DNA from: Daldinia sp. FL1419
Taxonomy: Eukaryota; Ascomycota; Sordariomycetes; Xylariales; Hypoxylaceae
Length of the DNA: 64,000 bases
Assembly (NCBI GenBank): GCA_025201765.1
Contig: MU623343.1
Location: forward strand, 1 to 64,000
Direction: 5' to 3'
Below, piece by piece: positions 36,485 through 49,965 of the stretch (position 1 is the stretch's first letter; the number at the start of each line of letters is the position of its first letter). The position numbers and the translations under genes were made by a program. Under the pieces are notes generated by a model that worked only from the letters and a program-made list of their open reading frames with translations, made no database searches and had not been told where the DNA came from.

Positions 36485-38136
36485 TTTGTGTTGGAGCGAT
36501 ACAATGTGTAATGGAACCTTACGTAGTACTGCGTAATACGGAATATCCGAGGTAGACGACGGCTAGCTCAGGGGGAACGGAGAACTACGTCTGAAATAAC
36601 ACGAAGCGCAAGACATTTGGTAAATTTACGCGCGCATGTTATTTGGTTGTAGGAATCAGTTCCGCGATTCTCGGCGGAGTGAGTAAGAAAAAGACAGTCG
36701 ATGGGTTTCTATGAAGCTAAGTCCCAGGTAAAGTTGAGAAGGCTGGAGTGGGATTTTGAAGTAAGAACCTGACCTAGAGGTAGGCAATTCCGATATCGTA
36801 GTAGTTGGTGGGTTGTACCTGAGTTGTACCTTGGTTAACTACGGGATTGTGTGATTGTTGATAATGCCCCTACCTTACCTTTTCCACCTTAACTCCTTAG
36901 TACCTTCTAAAGCAGCAAGGTAGCACATCTTCGGTAATAAGGAATAATTCTGATGGGGGGCCTTGTAAACGTCAGCAGCCAAACTCCTGCCAACTCCTGC
37001 CAACCAAGACTCTATTCGTGCTTTCCGCCTCGTTGTTTTTGCACTCTACACTCTTTTTTGCACATTCGCCAAGAATAGGTCAGATGGGGATTGTTGGTGG
37101 GTGGGTCGGGGTTCAAGGATGATGGAGAACAAGGTTTTGCCTTGAAAGCTTCAACCTGCATCAGTTGATTATTTTCGTTGGACTGGGTTTGGAGAATGGA
37201 AAGCACATGAAAGATTACCTCATCGTGCGGAGCAGATCTACATAATACACGATACTACCTACTACACTAACCTAGATACTACTATATACGGTACCTACTA
37301 GAAAGATGTCAGTTGACGAGAGTACCCATTCCAAGCCAAGCCAATTACACTTTTCATTTATAAGTTTATTTCTGTTTGATTACCAAATTCAAGGGTAGTA
37401 AACTCCCGAATGGAAGCCACTTTACCTACTTGATTGTATTCAAACCTACCTATTATATAATTAAGAAGGGAGACATTTTGACATCTTTCCGAGTGGTGTG
37501 TCGACCCCGGAATATAGCACATTGGTCCGCAGTATTGTACATAGGCGCGTGAAACAACCGCTAAAGAAGATCCTAGAAGCTGACACCACTACCACTAGTG
37601 TAAAAGCTACTAAACCCATAGATCGACAAACGGGCCAATCAGCTATGGCATCTCCCCACAAAACGCCTTGCTCCACACGCAACTTTTGGACTTGACTTGA
37701 TTCTCCAAGCTTCCTACGAGCCACAACAGCCACTTATTCAACTTCACGACAAAAATCTCCAAAACTTCAACTATCTCGACTTAATATTACTGCTAGATAG
37801 GGCGGCCGGTCACATTCCGGCAATACCAAAGGGATCTAATAATGAAGCGTCTCATAAATTAGATTATATGGTATGCACTCGCTCGATCTCTAGATCCTAG
37901 ATTGTTGGTAAGGAGGTAGACGCGCTTCAAGGATAACCCGGCACCTAGGCTTGAAATCTTACGAGCTGCATGTGCAGCCAAGATAGATCCATCTAGCATC
38001 TAGCATCTAGCATAACCACATTGAATGGTCGAAATAATCTCTTGGTAACCTAGGTGCACGTGGGGGTTCAAGCCTAAGTTCCTAGATGAGACCTCCAACT
38101 TGCAAACTTGATGGGTATACGTAACATATATTCGTC
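36485..38136. other. divergent intergenic region CLC - NRDE2
   Basis: 1.65 kb between two divergent starts. Overlapping ORFs near 37461-37733 (-) and 37498-37900 (+) have no recognisable product. A TCTAGCA direct repeat (three copies) lies near 37991-38011. Confidence 0.55.
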
Positions 38137-41100
38137 ATGTCCTCAAAACAGGAGAGGCCGTCCACTGTGCCCAAGTTTTCTTCGTTCAAACCTCAACCTG
38201 AGAAGCTCAAGCCTGAAGGAGCCGAAGGGGCCGAAGGGGAAAACCAACGTGTAGAAATAAGGCAGCGCGGTAGAAGTTCCGCTTCCCCAGCACGAAAACG
38301 CCAAGATTCACAAGGAAATCCATCTCGCCGCACAGAAAAAGCCCATCATCTGAAACTCTCCCAACGACCTTCCCCGTCAGAACATAACAAAGACTCTTTG
38401 TTCGTATTCGATAAGAGAGGCGACTCTTTGATTCGGAGATATGGTGGCAACAGTCGTCGTGATGTCCCCAATTACCGCCGTTTCGGTTTCGGCCGTATTC
38501 TAGGCGTTAACGGCTACATGCGAATCGACTATAGCGGTAGCCATGAGGAGTTCTTCCTGCTGGGCTTTCGAGAAGGCCGTTCCCTACTTGGAAGTGATAG
38601 GAAGACCCTTTTAGCTAAAGGAGGCCATTTCAAATCTCAGCCAATCAGGGTTCGGCGGGAACAGTCCAAAACAGTAACAGGCTCGGAAGACTTTGTACCC
38701 CTGAAGTCATCAAAAAAGCGAAAGCGGGATGAATCTGAGCTGGAAGACTCACCAAGTGATGAAGGTCGATCCTATAGGTCAATCTATGGTAAAAGCAAGG
38801 ACCATGAGCATTCCGATAGTGACGTGGATTACGGCAGTGATGCATCCATAGCCTCAAAGGATCCGGTTGCAGATGGGCTCGGTTTACGGTCGATTGAGCT
38901 GTCTAGGAGGGCCCGCGACCATCCGCAAGACATTGGTGCTTGGTTGGAGCTTGTTAACCACCAAGATATCCTGCTGCGGATGGGCGCACAGGATAGCCGC
39001 CATCCCACTGCGGCGGAGGTCAAGAGTTTTGCCGATATCAAATTATCCTTACTCGAGCAAGCTTACTCTCACGCAACTACCGATTCACAGAAAGAGAAGT
39101 TGCAACTAAAGATTATGCAGGAAGGTTCCAAAATATGGGACAGCGCGACTATTTCAAAGCGATGGGAAGCAGCCCTAAATAAACATGACTCCAGTTTCGA
39201 ATTGTGGCTAGAGAATACAAACTTCCAGCAGACGAGGTTATCGACATTTCAGTACGAGAAGATCCAACGTCACTACGCCAGACGTCTGAACCGGCTATCA
39301 AGAGAAGCTTTGATGGAGCAAGACGATTCGAAAAAGTTCCAAATCTATGAGAAAATGATATACGTCTTTTTAAGAGCTGCACGTTTTATCGTAGATTCCG
39401 GTTATAAAGAGCTTGGTGTAGCAATATGGCAAGCCGCTTTAGAATTGACGTTTGCGCGCCCGCCTACTTTTCCGGAGAAAATAAGTATTGCTCCACCGTC
39501 AGGTTTCCAGGAATTTTGGGAAAGCGAGGTGCCACGGATAGGAGAGGATTCGGCTGCAGGATGGGCAACCTTCGAAGAGAGTGGCCAAATACCAGAGGCC
39601 CCCGAGCCCAAAACGGTAGATCAGTTTAAGTCTCCAAGTACTCGGGACAGTTACAAAGCTTGGTCAATCCTGGAGCAACATCAAGCTCGAGTAGCGGCAA
39701 CGCCCGCTCGCACCATGGATGACGGGGCAGAGGATGATCCATTTCGAGTTGTCATGTTTGCAGATATCCAGGATCTTCTCCTACATCTTCCAAATGAAAC
39801 CATTCCCAGTCTTCGACGCCAGCTACTAGATGCATTTTTAATATTCTGCCAATTACCTCCCGCCTTTTCTTCTAGCGGAATTGTCCGGGATATGCTTCGA
39901 GATGGTTTTCTCGTTCGTAGTCCGGCAGACCCAATCATAGTAGATAACTCGTCTAGTCTAAGTATAGACATGGAGGAGCAGGATAAGAGGCCCCCTGAGT
40001 TATCTCACGACTACCAACAAATGGAAGTTACACCAGAAACCCTCTTCTCATCGCCTAATTGGATCAGATCTATGAAAAGTATTAGAGGCAGCATCCCCGA
40101 CAACCAATACAATTTGATTTCGACTACATTGAAGCAGCTCGTCCATAGATTTGGCGTACGTGAGCTAGGCCCATACTATCTCGCTTTCGGATCTTTAAAC
40201 GAGCCTGGCAATGAAAAGAAAATAGCGAAGACGCTTCTGAAACAAGACCCCATGAACGTCGATTTGTATTTAGGTTACTCTGTGCTCGAATGGGCAAAAG
40301 GCAATAAGGACATCTCCCATAATACAATTGCTGCTGCGATAAGCCTATCAGCCATTTCGATTCACGAGAGGCTTTCCTTGAGTGTTGCTGCAGCATGGAT
40401 GAACCTTGAAGATGATAATTTGCCCAAAGCAACTTTACATTTATGTACATTGTCGAATGATTCTTCTCCTGCAGGCCCAGAATCAGAGAATCCAATAGCT
40501 TCCACAACCCAAATATTAAAGACGAGACAATTCCTGTCTTCGAATCGAGACTACTTATTATCGTCAGGCGATGCCAAGAACGCCGTCATATATGCTGAGG
40601 GCATGGCGCTCCTCGAATACTTAACGCGGCAGAGCAATAAAGAACCGTCCAGCGGGAGTCAAGGGGATATATGGTCTGCAATATCTAGTATCTCTACCTA
40701 TTCGGACGAGCTAGTCTCTCGGAGCCTTGGGGATAGCCCGTCTCATGAGAGACTACTCCAAGCCGCTGCTCGCTTACTTTACTACCACGCTCGTCAAGGG
40801 TGAGTCAAACATAAACAAGTGTAAAGTCTATATATGTCAACTAATCTCCCTTCTGATAGCCCCTTTAGACCTGGATTCCTCCGCGAACAATTGGAGAAGT
40901 ATATCAACTTCTTTCCTAATAACACGATCTTCCTCAGTCTATACGCATGGAGAGAAGCACGCCTTAGCATCGATGATAGGGTGCGTTCAATCCTAGACAA
41001 AGCCGTTCTAGTTGAGCCACACGACTGCATTAGCAGCCGGGTGTTTGCTATACGATACGAGTCTCGTACAGGCAACGTGCACTCGACGCGAGCCGCATTC

Positions 41101-41427
41101 GAACACGCATTCGAAAGCGAGGCGTGCAAGAATCACCCGGGTCTCTGGATATCATATATCAGGTTTTGCCATAGCAGAAAGGAGCTAAGATCCAAGGCTA
41201 AGGGTGTGTTCTATCGAGCGATCCAGTGCTGTCCCTGGTCAAAAGAAGTGTTTATGGAGGCGTTTATCACGCTAGTCAGAGACATGGATTCCTCTGAGCT
41301 CAGGTCGGTGTACAATACATTATCTGAAAAGGGGCTACGTGTTCACGCCGATATGGAGGTGTTTGTAGAGAGATGGCGGAGGGAGCAAAAGGAGAGGGAT
41401 AGGGCGAGGCGAGGCGATGACAAGTGA
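38137..41427 (+). CDS. NRDE2: NRDE2 family nuclear RNA-surveillance protein (S. pombe Nrl1 type)
   Basis: Two exons, 38137-40799 and 40860-41427 (60-bp intron with CTAAT branch), give 1076 aa. The N-terminus is Lys/Arg/Ser-rich and disordered. Conserved family blocks follow: LFVFDKRGDS (88-97) and YRRFGFGRILG (113-123). After a basic KKRKRDE patch, HAT/TPR-like helical repeats run from about 255 to the end (AWLELVNHQDILL, SFELWLENTNF, SIDDRVRSILDKAV). By family knowledge NRDE2 binds the RNA helicase Mtr4 and splicing factors, and limits cryptic intron or exosome processing; in worms it acts in nuclear RNAi. The length is close to the human protein (1164 aa). A short EGAEGAEG repeat is at 28-34. 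The last exon repairs the frame precisely. Confidence 0.92.
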
Positions 41428-42959
41428 AGATCCCGTAGAACTAATACGTATAAGTGTAAATGTACATCTAATAGGGATCCATGTACCTAATCATAAGACT
41501 AATACTGGACAGCCTTTGAATGAGAGGTATATCATTTTCCAAATGCTCATCCAGGCGTTTGCCATTTATTCTTGGTTCAGTCGGCATATATCAACCCAAC
41601 GGTTAGAAATTTGAAAATATACTGTACCCTATATCAGAGCTCTTCTTCCTTTCGGATCTCCACTGAAGCCTCTTAAGCACCACTGAGCTATACGGTTTTG
41701 ACCCTATCCTTGCAAGAGAGCCACATCGTCTTTGTGATGGTACCGGAATATTCGAAGTATGCCGTAGAGCACCTAAGTGTAAACCCTCGGCTGCCATCAA
41801 TCATAACGAATCTTGGCCTTGATTGGATCGAAGAGGAACATCGCCGCCGTAGCACCAATGGAACATATCACGCTGGCTCGCCCGTCCCTATGGCCCAAAG
41901 CGTAGAACTGCGGACATGAATTCCCCGTCGTCGTCGTCTATATGCCGCTCATGTAAGTTGTGCTAAGCTTAGCATAGTCCAGATACGACGTTTCACTATA
42001 TCTACCCTCTTTTAATTGAACGTCAACTGCCTACTATAAAGATTAAAGCGAGAGAAGAGCGGTCTGCTCGGCATCGAGATGGCCGCTTGACGTTTCTTTG
42101 TTTCCCGCCCTTACGAGGTGAGATAAAGTGTTTCGACTATCTGGCTAGCCTACGCGGCATGCCGGCATTCGGTACCAAGCAGGATCTCGATGATTCCAAA
42201 GGGCTGGGTAGCTCGGGGCGTCCCTCATACTTCGTATGCCGGTCGAATATATAGTAGACCGTATCTGCATATAGTAACGTGTGGTATACAAGACGCAACC
42301 GTACCAACAATCCAATCGCAGAAACCCGCGTCGTCCTAAAAAAGAAATAGCCTAAATTAGTAGTCTGAAAACGAGAGTGAAGCCTACATCATAACCGCAT
42401 ATATTGCCCATCCGGTAACCATCAGGGGGTCCAGAAGAAGCGAGCGCAACCATCCCCCAGAAAAGGTAGATGATCCATCCCAAGCCTCCGGCTCGCCCTG
42501 GCCGACCACAGCATACGGCGCACAGGCGTCGCCAGCAAGGATAAAGCCTCCTCTCCCCAAAGTCACATCGAGAACACCCCCTCCCATCTGAAAATAAGCC
42601 CTCGTATGAAATGTTTCAATCGCTCGCAGGAAAAAAGGGGGGGGGAGGGGGGTGCCGTTTGTGATTCATCTGATACGCTGGCCTGAGGCTTGGGTAGGTA
42701 GATAAATACCCGCCTACCTACTATGTAGATAAATGAGGGATGCGCTTTGTATGCCAGCCAGCCAGCCAGCCACCCGCATGTACGTGTAACATACGACAGC
42801 GCGGCACCGAGCGTCAAATCTAAGACATTTTTGTGCGTCCGCAGAGGATGATAAGGGTGTGGTCGTATATTACTATAGACCGCCTGCACTTACTTTTACG
42901 CGGCGCCGCGGCGTAGGGGATACCTATACACGCCTGAGGTAGTGAGGGAGTTGCTTGTT

Positions 42960-42960
<1 letters not shown>

Positions 42961-42994
<34 letters not shown>
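42961..42994. repeat. T20A14 palindromic homopolymer pair
   Basis: Twenty T followed directly by fourteen A, a perfect inverted repeat of 14 bp able to form a hairpin. Confidence 0.9.
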
Positions 42995-43198
42995 GTACAG
43001 CAGCACAGTATCGCGCGCACGCCTGCGATGAGACAGCGCCCGTCTATGTAACCTTGGTATCGCAGGCGATCCTCCATTCCCCCAGGTATCTTTGCGGTCT
43101 TTTGCGATAATCGCGTCCGGCCAGTCTCTCAGGGGCTTGCAGGAGGCGAACAAACGAGAAACTGTTAGCGGTGGTGGTGGCGTCCGCGGCCGTAAGGA

Positions 43199-43208
43199 TA
43201 CCTAGGTA
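43199..43208. repeat. TACCTAGGTA palindrome, copy 3
   Basis: Perfect copy of the intergenic palindrome. Confidence 0.9.
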
Positions 43209-43964
43209 TAATGGCGTAGAGGAGACATGTATACCTTATGTAGGCGTTGTTTCTGCCTCTCCATCCCTCTTTTATTCTTTATCCCGATAACTTGCATACA
43301 ATACACGGAAGACCAGCCCGCGTATAACAGCCAATGGCGCGCGCACTCGGCATACGGTCGACCATATGTTTCTGGGGTAGTACGGGACCGGTGAGACATG
43401 CATTTGTCTGGATAGATTCAAGTATTTCGTATATACACAACCTACCTACATATATGGAATACATATCCATGTCTACCTGACATGCCAACCAATATAACGT
43501 ATATTCACAAGAACGGGTCCGACTTATGCACCCCATACGGTGATCGCAGAGCTAGAGGCAGACCATTTTTAAACGTGCCGTAGGGGATACCCCACCCACC
43601 GGTCGCCGGAATCTGGTTCTGCATGTAAGTCATGGGAGGAGACGAGAGAGGGTGTAGGGCCCCGAAGCCTGACTGGCGGGAATTGGGAAGGCTTGCATGC
43701 GAAGGAATTTGGGTGCGCGATGCACGTACGGGTTGTGTATCCTAAACGAGTGAGATACCACGAGGACGTTGAGTTTGGGTGCCGGAATATGTAATATCGA
43801 ATAAATAGCGATAGCAATTGCGAGATGTAGGAGGCTGTATAATGGTATAGGGAATGGAGCGGTATAAGTGAGGTATGTTGTATGCCCGTGCAGGTATATT
43901 TTACCTCCCAATACCTGAAGGGGAAAAGGGGTATTTAAATAATATGTAAGTCCAAGTTAATGAG

Positions 43965-43974
43965 TACCTAGGTA
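43965..43974. repeat. TACCTAGGTA palindrome, copy 4
   Basis: Perfect copy, followed directly by CCTACCTAAG, so the half-site is repeated. Confidence 0.9.
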
Positions 43975-46092
43975 CCTACCTAAGTAATTGTATAAAATAT
44001 AAACATAATTATTCATAATGGAGTGTAAGAATAATATACTATAATTAGTTGTAAGCAAGTATAGTTAAATATGAAGAGGGGAAAATAGAAAAAATAATAA
44101 TAATAATAATAAAATCTTTGATTTGATAATATCGACCATTCATCACGATCTCTCCCCCACTAACTTAGATAGATACACCCTCAACATCTTATAGAACATA
44201 AGCGACATCCACAACAATGGATTCTATTTGTTTCATGAAACGGACCCGATACAAAGAAAAAAAAAGGGGGGGGATGCACCGTATCATACTTGATACTCCA
44301 GAAAACCCCAAAATAAAAAATAAAAAATAAAAAAATACAACCAGCCAGTCAGTCAGCCCAATATGCAATGCGCTGCCGTCGGCACGTAGCCACGCGCAGC
44401 TACATGTAGCTAGCTGTAATGCAAGCAAGTGGATTCGTCCCTCTCATGCACCTCATACCACATACCAATCCTTCCGCGCTGGCGGGCCGAATCGTTGTGC
44501 GACGGGATGTTGTACATAAACGCACCCAAACCCGTACACGCAAGTACTCGGTACAGCCCGTACAGTTTTTATTCGATTTCAGCTCACGGTCTAGAACGTT
44601 TGCGAATATAACATCCCCCTCCAAACACCTATCTCGTACCATTCAAACCGGCCAGTCCCAAAATTATAACAACAACCCACCTTATCGCGTGGCCTTTGAG
44701 CCTCAGGGGTCCGGGTTCGAAGTCCACGACAAAGACGCCAAACAAAACGCTACTGGCGACACATGTCGAGGGACCACAAGGAGGGAGCGAATGATAAGAT
44801 GCCCGAAATAAGCACCTTATGTAGGAATTATCTTTACTACTCGAGTAGGCAATCCCAACCGCATATCAGCGCCGGGCTTACACCTGGTCGAGTTGGAGTA
44901 ATAATATCCTCCAGGTTAGAATAAATAGTGCAAACAGAATACTTCAAAGCTCCGGGAATAAGAGAGAATACAGCGCGTACAGGTATGTGACGAATGAAGT
45001 CAAAACTCCATTCGTTTTCCAGATGCGGACATCTTCTAGATCCATGTACGAATATGCCAGTTGTAGCACACGAGACGGAGCAAAAAAAGGGGGCTGACAA
45101 CACCAACATTCAACCAAACACAAGCCGGAGCAAATCAACAAACTCGATAAAATTTATAATGCAAATTATGTTCCCAATTGGGGGAGTGTGTCGCTTAGGA
45201 CTGTCCGATCTATGTATATAGCCCGTAACAAAAGAACAACCGCCTGAACAGGCGTGTGGATTCGACATTATGCAAGCCGCCCCCTGTAAAAGGCCCCCCT
45301 ATATTCCCCGTGAATCTTGTAAAGTACACATCCTTTCCACACGAAAAAAAAATAAAGAAACCGATTAAATACTTGTCTGAACAGCGAATGAAGTCTACCT
45401 ATGCGGCACTGATGCATCTTGTCTCAAACCATGGGTCACCTCGGATGATTGCCTTCTTTTGGACTCCCGTCATATTCCTAAGCGGATATCCCATTTCCTT
45501 TTTGTATTTTTTTTCTGCTTATTTCTCGTCATCACATACTTCGTTACTGTTGCCTTCGCGATGGCTTTCCGCCACCTAAATTCCGGCCGTGATTTCAGTC
45601 TTACCACTGATGGGCTCTTGTGCTCGATCTACCCGTGAGTGCTCAGCGCGACCTGCAAATACGTCCGGATGGGTATATGTTGCCCCTGTACATTCCCACA
45701 ATTGGTATTCGTCGGAACGAGGTCAAAATACCGCGTAGCTTACCCCTCGTTACGTTCTCGACTCGCTCGCTCCCATGTAGGACCCCCTTTGCCAACCAAC
45801 CTTTTACCTTGTCTCATTTTTTTCTGGCGTCGACCACGATTCCCTAGCGCTTAAAACCTGTCCACACGAAAGTGCTTTGGCAGCGGCCTAAGCAGATCAC
45901 GAATATGATCATAGACATACTGGTTCATGTATCCTCGGGAAAGGTAGACTGAAGCACCTCGGTAGATACTCTCCACTAGCCCATACCATAAATTAGTAGC
46001 TTGAGTAGCACCTTGTGCTATTTTATATATAGCCCAGTTTAAGAGGTCAAACGGAGAGGCGTGGAGCACAGCCTACCGTGGGACAAGCTAGC

Positions 46093-49000
46093 TCATAGGA
46101 AGCCGGACTCGGCCAGTACCCTGTTGAATTGATGTTAGCCATATAATATGTGTCACTTATCCAATCGACGCACCTCACGATCTTTTCATCTTCACGTTCA
46201 CGTGGTTCTACAGTTAAACTCTTGTCGTACATCTCGTGCACATCTCCGGCTGCTTGCATGTTGCTGAGGATGTAATCTTGTAGTTCAGGTACGGGCTGAA
46301 GTGAGTAAGGAGAACTCTGATATTGTTGAACGTCGCGGATGACTTCCGCAGTTTTCGCACGCTTGGCGAAATTAATCATATTTGTCTTCTTAATAATCGA
46401 GGGAATGCCATCTTCGATAAAGGTAAGATCGGTAAGATATACACCTATGGAATAGGTTAGTGGGCACTTAAAAGATGCATGAATGAGTATAAGAACATAC
46501 CAAAGAAAGGGATGCACGGTGGGTTTGCAGCATGCAATGCCTCTCTATACTCGCCGAAATTCTTCGTGCTTGCCATTAGGCGCCGCATTGTCTCTAGAAC
46601 GGCTTGGGTTCGGGCCGGCACCTGATCCCAAGTTCGCTTTAGACGAGCGATGGGGGCAGTAGCTAGAGCAGAGATGATAGACGTTAATGTAGAAAAGTTA
46701 TTCAGACTCCGGCATTTCTGGAATAGTCAGTATCGCAACGCATGAGAAATCCGAGCATCGAAACTCACATCAGCGACTGAGACGAAATGTTTAATGACAA
46801 TCACACGCTTTTTCACATCCATCTGGGCCAGAATCATCTCGGCAACCCAGTTTGTCATTTGGTTCGAATGTAAGATTAGTGCTTTCACATTCGGAGCAGG
46901 GTCAGGTTCGTTTTCGCCAACCTTCTTCTGCCATGTTTTGCTCAGGCACTCTGTTGGCTTGATCTTACCATATAGCTTCGACTCGATAATTGTTAACTGG
47001 CGGGCGAATTCAGTGACGTCAATGTCAAGGAACTTTAGCTTCTTCATATTCTTGGGCATGATGGGAGGTGGAACATTGTTGTTGAATGTTTGGATCATGC
47101 GTTTGGATGATATATCCTTGCCGCTGAGTCGTTGATCCAAAACCGCCATGAGGTTGTTGGCGCCAGGCGTCTCTGTGGATTTGACGGTGTCTCTGGCGAA
47201 TGCGTACACATCACGAATCAGTTGCCTCGTCTCGTCGGTCGGCTCTTCCATCCAGAAATTTTCAAACCAACTCTTGATGATATTTACCACACGGAATCGA
47301 ATTAACTTCTGCTTTCGATCTCTCCAGAGTTCGTAGTCATTATTACTCAATCCCTCTGGTGGCTGAATATTGAAGCGTTTGACTAGGAGTTCGAATAATT
47401 CTCGAGCCGTAGTAAAAGATCTGTATGTTAAAAGGAATGTATTGTTGAAACTGAAATCAGACTTGTCGTGCCTTGTGAGTTGCTCAACTAACGCTAGCAG
47501 TGAGCCGCCCTTAACCGCTGGCTGTGCTGCCTTGAGATCCCAGGATAACTCATTCTCGAGGTCGAGCCGTAAGAATAGTGGCGTTTCCTCAACCGGCTGA
47601 ACGGACGGTGGAGCAATGGAATTCTCTCCCAGAAGTCTCGCAACCTTGGATAAATCGCCGGCCTTTCTGTGGAAACTGGTGGGTTCCTCGGGATAAGAGG
47701 CTGAAGTTATTAGAGGAGGCCTGACACTGGCTAGATAGTTCGAGTCCGAGCGAATGTGCATCGAGTTAGAAGAAATCATGGGATCTCTTCTAAGTGGACC
47801 CCTGTGTAGATTATCTTCTTGCATGCGAGCGTCGTGCTGCTGCTGCTGTAAGTTAAATTGGACTTGTTCTGAGAGGAGTTGGAGAGAAAAGCCAATGTGA
47901 GAAGAATTCGTCTCTAAGGCCCTCGCACACTGCCTGACATATTCGAGCCTACCCTCCAACGACTCTCCGCGAACCTCAGACCATTCATCACCTAGAGGGC
48001 CAGCAACAGCCTGGCATCCCAGTACAAGGTCGGATATATTATCATATAGGCTTTGCTTATTGGTGCTAAAATCGGCGAGCTGCGGCGTTTGAAATGTATT
48101 TCCTAGAGACGAAAGGTCAATAGACTCGATCATCGCAATCCAAGGTTTAAACATCTCCAGGACTCTCCCGCCTGCAATGCAGACATTGTTGCCAATGAGC
48201 TCATGCTTATATGGCGACACAACTTTGTCGGATAACCCGAGATACTTCTCTAGCTCCCTAATGCTAGAAACTAGCATCCTCTTATATTCATCAAGCCTTT
48301 CAAGGAGCTTTCCGTCCAAATTTGCGGTTGGTTCGGCGTAACCCTCATCGTCATCCAAGAAATTCGATGTAATAGGATCACGAGGACCAAGTCCATTGTT
48401 TTGCCAACTTCCTCCAGTCGTGCTCCCTATGACGAACCCAGGAAACAATCGCGGGATTTCCTCGCCCCTCTGCTGTCTCGCGACTTCGACGAAGCTAAAA
48501 ACTCCCCCGAGTACGCCATCTGCTTCCTGCATACATTTTTGCACGGACTCAGCATTAGGCCAATCAGCTGCAGCTATATGAGAAGATATGACAAGTTTTG
48601 AAAATTTAGACATCATGTCTCGGAAATGAGGATAAAGCGCCTTGTTCGTCGAAATAATAGAAGGCTGGCCAGAGTGGTTGTCGGTGGTACCAGAACCAGC
48701 AGCTAAGAGCAACCGCAAATGGTCAGATATATCTTCCGCGCGAGCAACGTATTCTGACCGATTGTTGCTCGTGATCGCCTCTCGATAACGGTCGATAGCG
48801 CGTTTCATATTCGCTATGAGGAGGTTCCACGATAAAGGCTGCGCAGTGCCATCATCAAAGAACGAACGAGGTATCGTGGCTGCTTGTGGAAGGTTAAAAC
48901 TGGCGCCAGTAAAGGATGTCGCCGAAGCCAACGTCGGTCCCAGGCCACCTGAAGACATCGGAAGGTTGGTGTTGATGTAGGTGTCACCTCGTCGTATTCC

Positions 49001-49965
49001 CTGGGAACCATTCATAGAATCCATAGACGGCGATGGGGATATTCCGACACTATCGTAACCGCGGCGTCGCGAGGGCTATGCAACCCTGTGAGTTTATGAC
49101 AATTATACGTATAGGGTAAAATTGTACTTACCAAGGAACTCATAGAACTTTTGGTAAGTAGTTCACCTTCGAGCTCTGAAGCGGACGTCGCCTCCGAATC
49201 CTCATCTTCGTCCTGCATCAAACCTCTCGCCATCACCTCAGGGGGCAATCGCGTCTTCTCTACCATATTTACGTTCATTCGGTCCCGCGGCCCATTTTCG
49301 TTAAAAGAAGTTGGCGATTCTAGCGGAAGCTCCATGCTACTCTCTCCAGTCATAGTGTTATAGTAAAATAGCCTGCCATCGGGCGTGGCTTGGGGTATCC
49401 AAAAGTCGGCGCCAGATTTTCTAGAGGTCCTTGTACCTTCGAGAGGCAACCCGCTTAATTCATCTTGATCCGAGTCGTTGTCATCTTCCAGATCTTCGTC
49501 GTAGACTACTTGGTCCTCCAGCTCGTCATCCCCATTGTCCCCATCTACGTTTTGCAAATGCTCGGGAATCTCTTCGGGGTTCTCGATGATCTGACAATAG
49601 TTACTTGGAAACCAGCCGCGGACCCCGTTGATCACGCCGTCCCACCATCCACTTTCCAACTGGGTGATGACCTGGATAATGTCGCCCTCGTGAAAACTCA
49701 AACTCGTTCGGTCATCGGCCTCGTAATCGTACAGTGCTCGCACATATAACGTGCCAGGAGGCGCGGTACCTAGTATGCCGTTCATGGTGTATGAGTAAGC
49801 AGCACGGTCACCGCTGGAACGATCCAACGATGCCGGGTTTCTAAGCTCAATGGCAGAATCAGGGTTCTTGTCGAGAGTGTTAGATCGAGATCTATTTCGC
49901 GAATTGTACGTGTTTTCTTTTTGGTTTGTTACTATTGCCGACACCGCGGACTGTGTCATGAGCAT
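46093..49965 (-). CDS. CDC25: SH3-containing Ras guanine nucleotide exchange factor (Cdc25 type)
   Basis: Five minus-strand exons, 49965-49132, 49075-46769, 46717-46501, 46444-46174 and 46120-46093, give 1218 aa; introns are 51-56 bp. An SH3 domain occupies about 72-128 (ALYDYEADDRTSLSFHEGD...GWFPSNYC), then an acidic linker and a WW-like segment (about 183-215, FWIPQATPDGRLFYYN). The middle is helical with a short Gln run. The RasGEF N domain starts near 800 (LLALVEQLTRHDKSDF), and the catalytic RasGEF domain runs from about 965 to 1200 (VVIKHFVSVAD-like core, NPPCIPFFGVYLTDLTFIEDG). It should load GTP on Ras at the plasma membrane and feed cAMP/PKA and polarity. The final exon is only 28 bp and encodes VLAESGFL; reading through the intron would give an unrelated tail, so the splice matters. 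The symbol follows S. cerevisiae, not the S. pombe phosphatase. Confidence 0.91.

Larger units (their letters stand above)
41428..46092. other. long gene-free region with low-complexity tracts
   Basis: 4.7 kb between convergent NRDE2 and RasGEF 3' ends. It contains a T20A14 tract (42961-42994), two TACCTAGGTA copies (43199, 43965), an ATA repeat (44094-44112), AAAATAA repeats near 44311-44333 and G/C homopolymers. A plus-strand frame at 44419-44811 (130 aa) has an ATG but no recognisable domain. Confidence 0.55.

Noticed and set aside
41655..41710. Minus-strand TATAGCTCAGTGG resembling a tRNA A box
   Set aside because: No matching T arm or acceptor stem downstream on that strand.
44700..44740. 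GGGTTCGAAGTCC resembling a tRNA T arm
   Set aside because: The stem does not pair and no 5' half is found.
44419..44811. 130-aa plus-strand ORF
   Set aside because: It has an ATG but no domain, no gene context and irregular composition; probably chance.
45851..46069. 72-aa minus-strand ORF just after the RasGEF stop
   Set aside because: It does not join the RasGEF in frame once the last intron is removed; it is likely 3' UTR.
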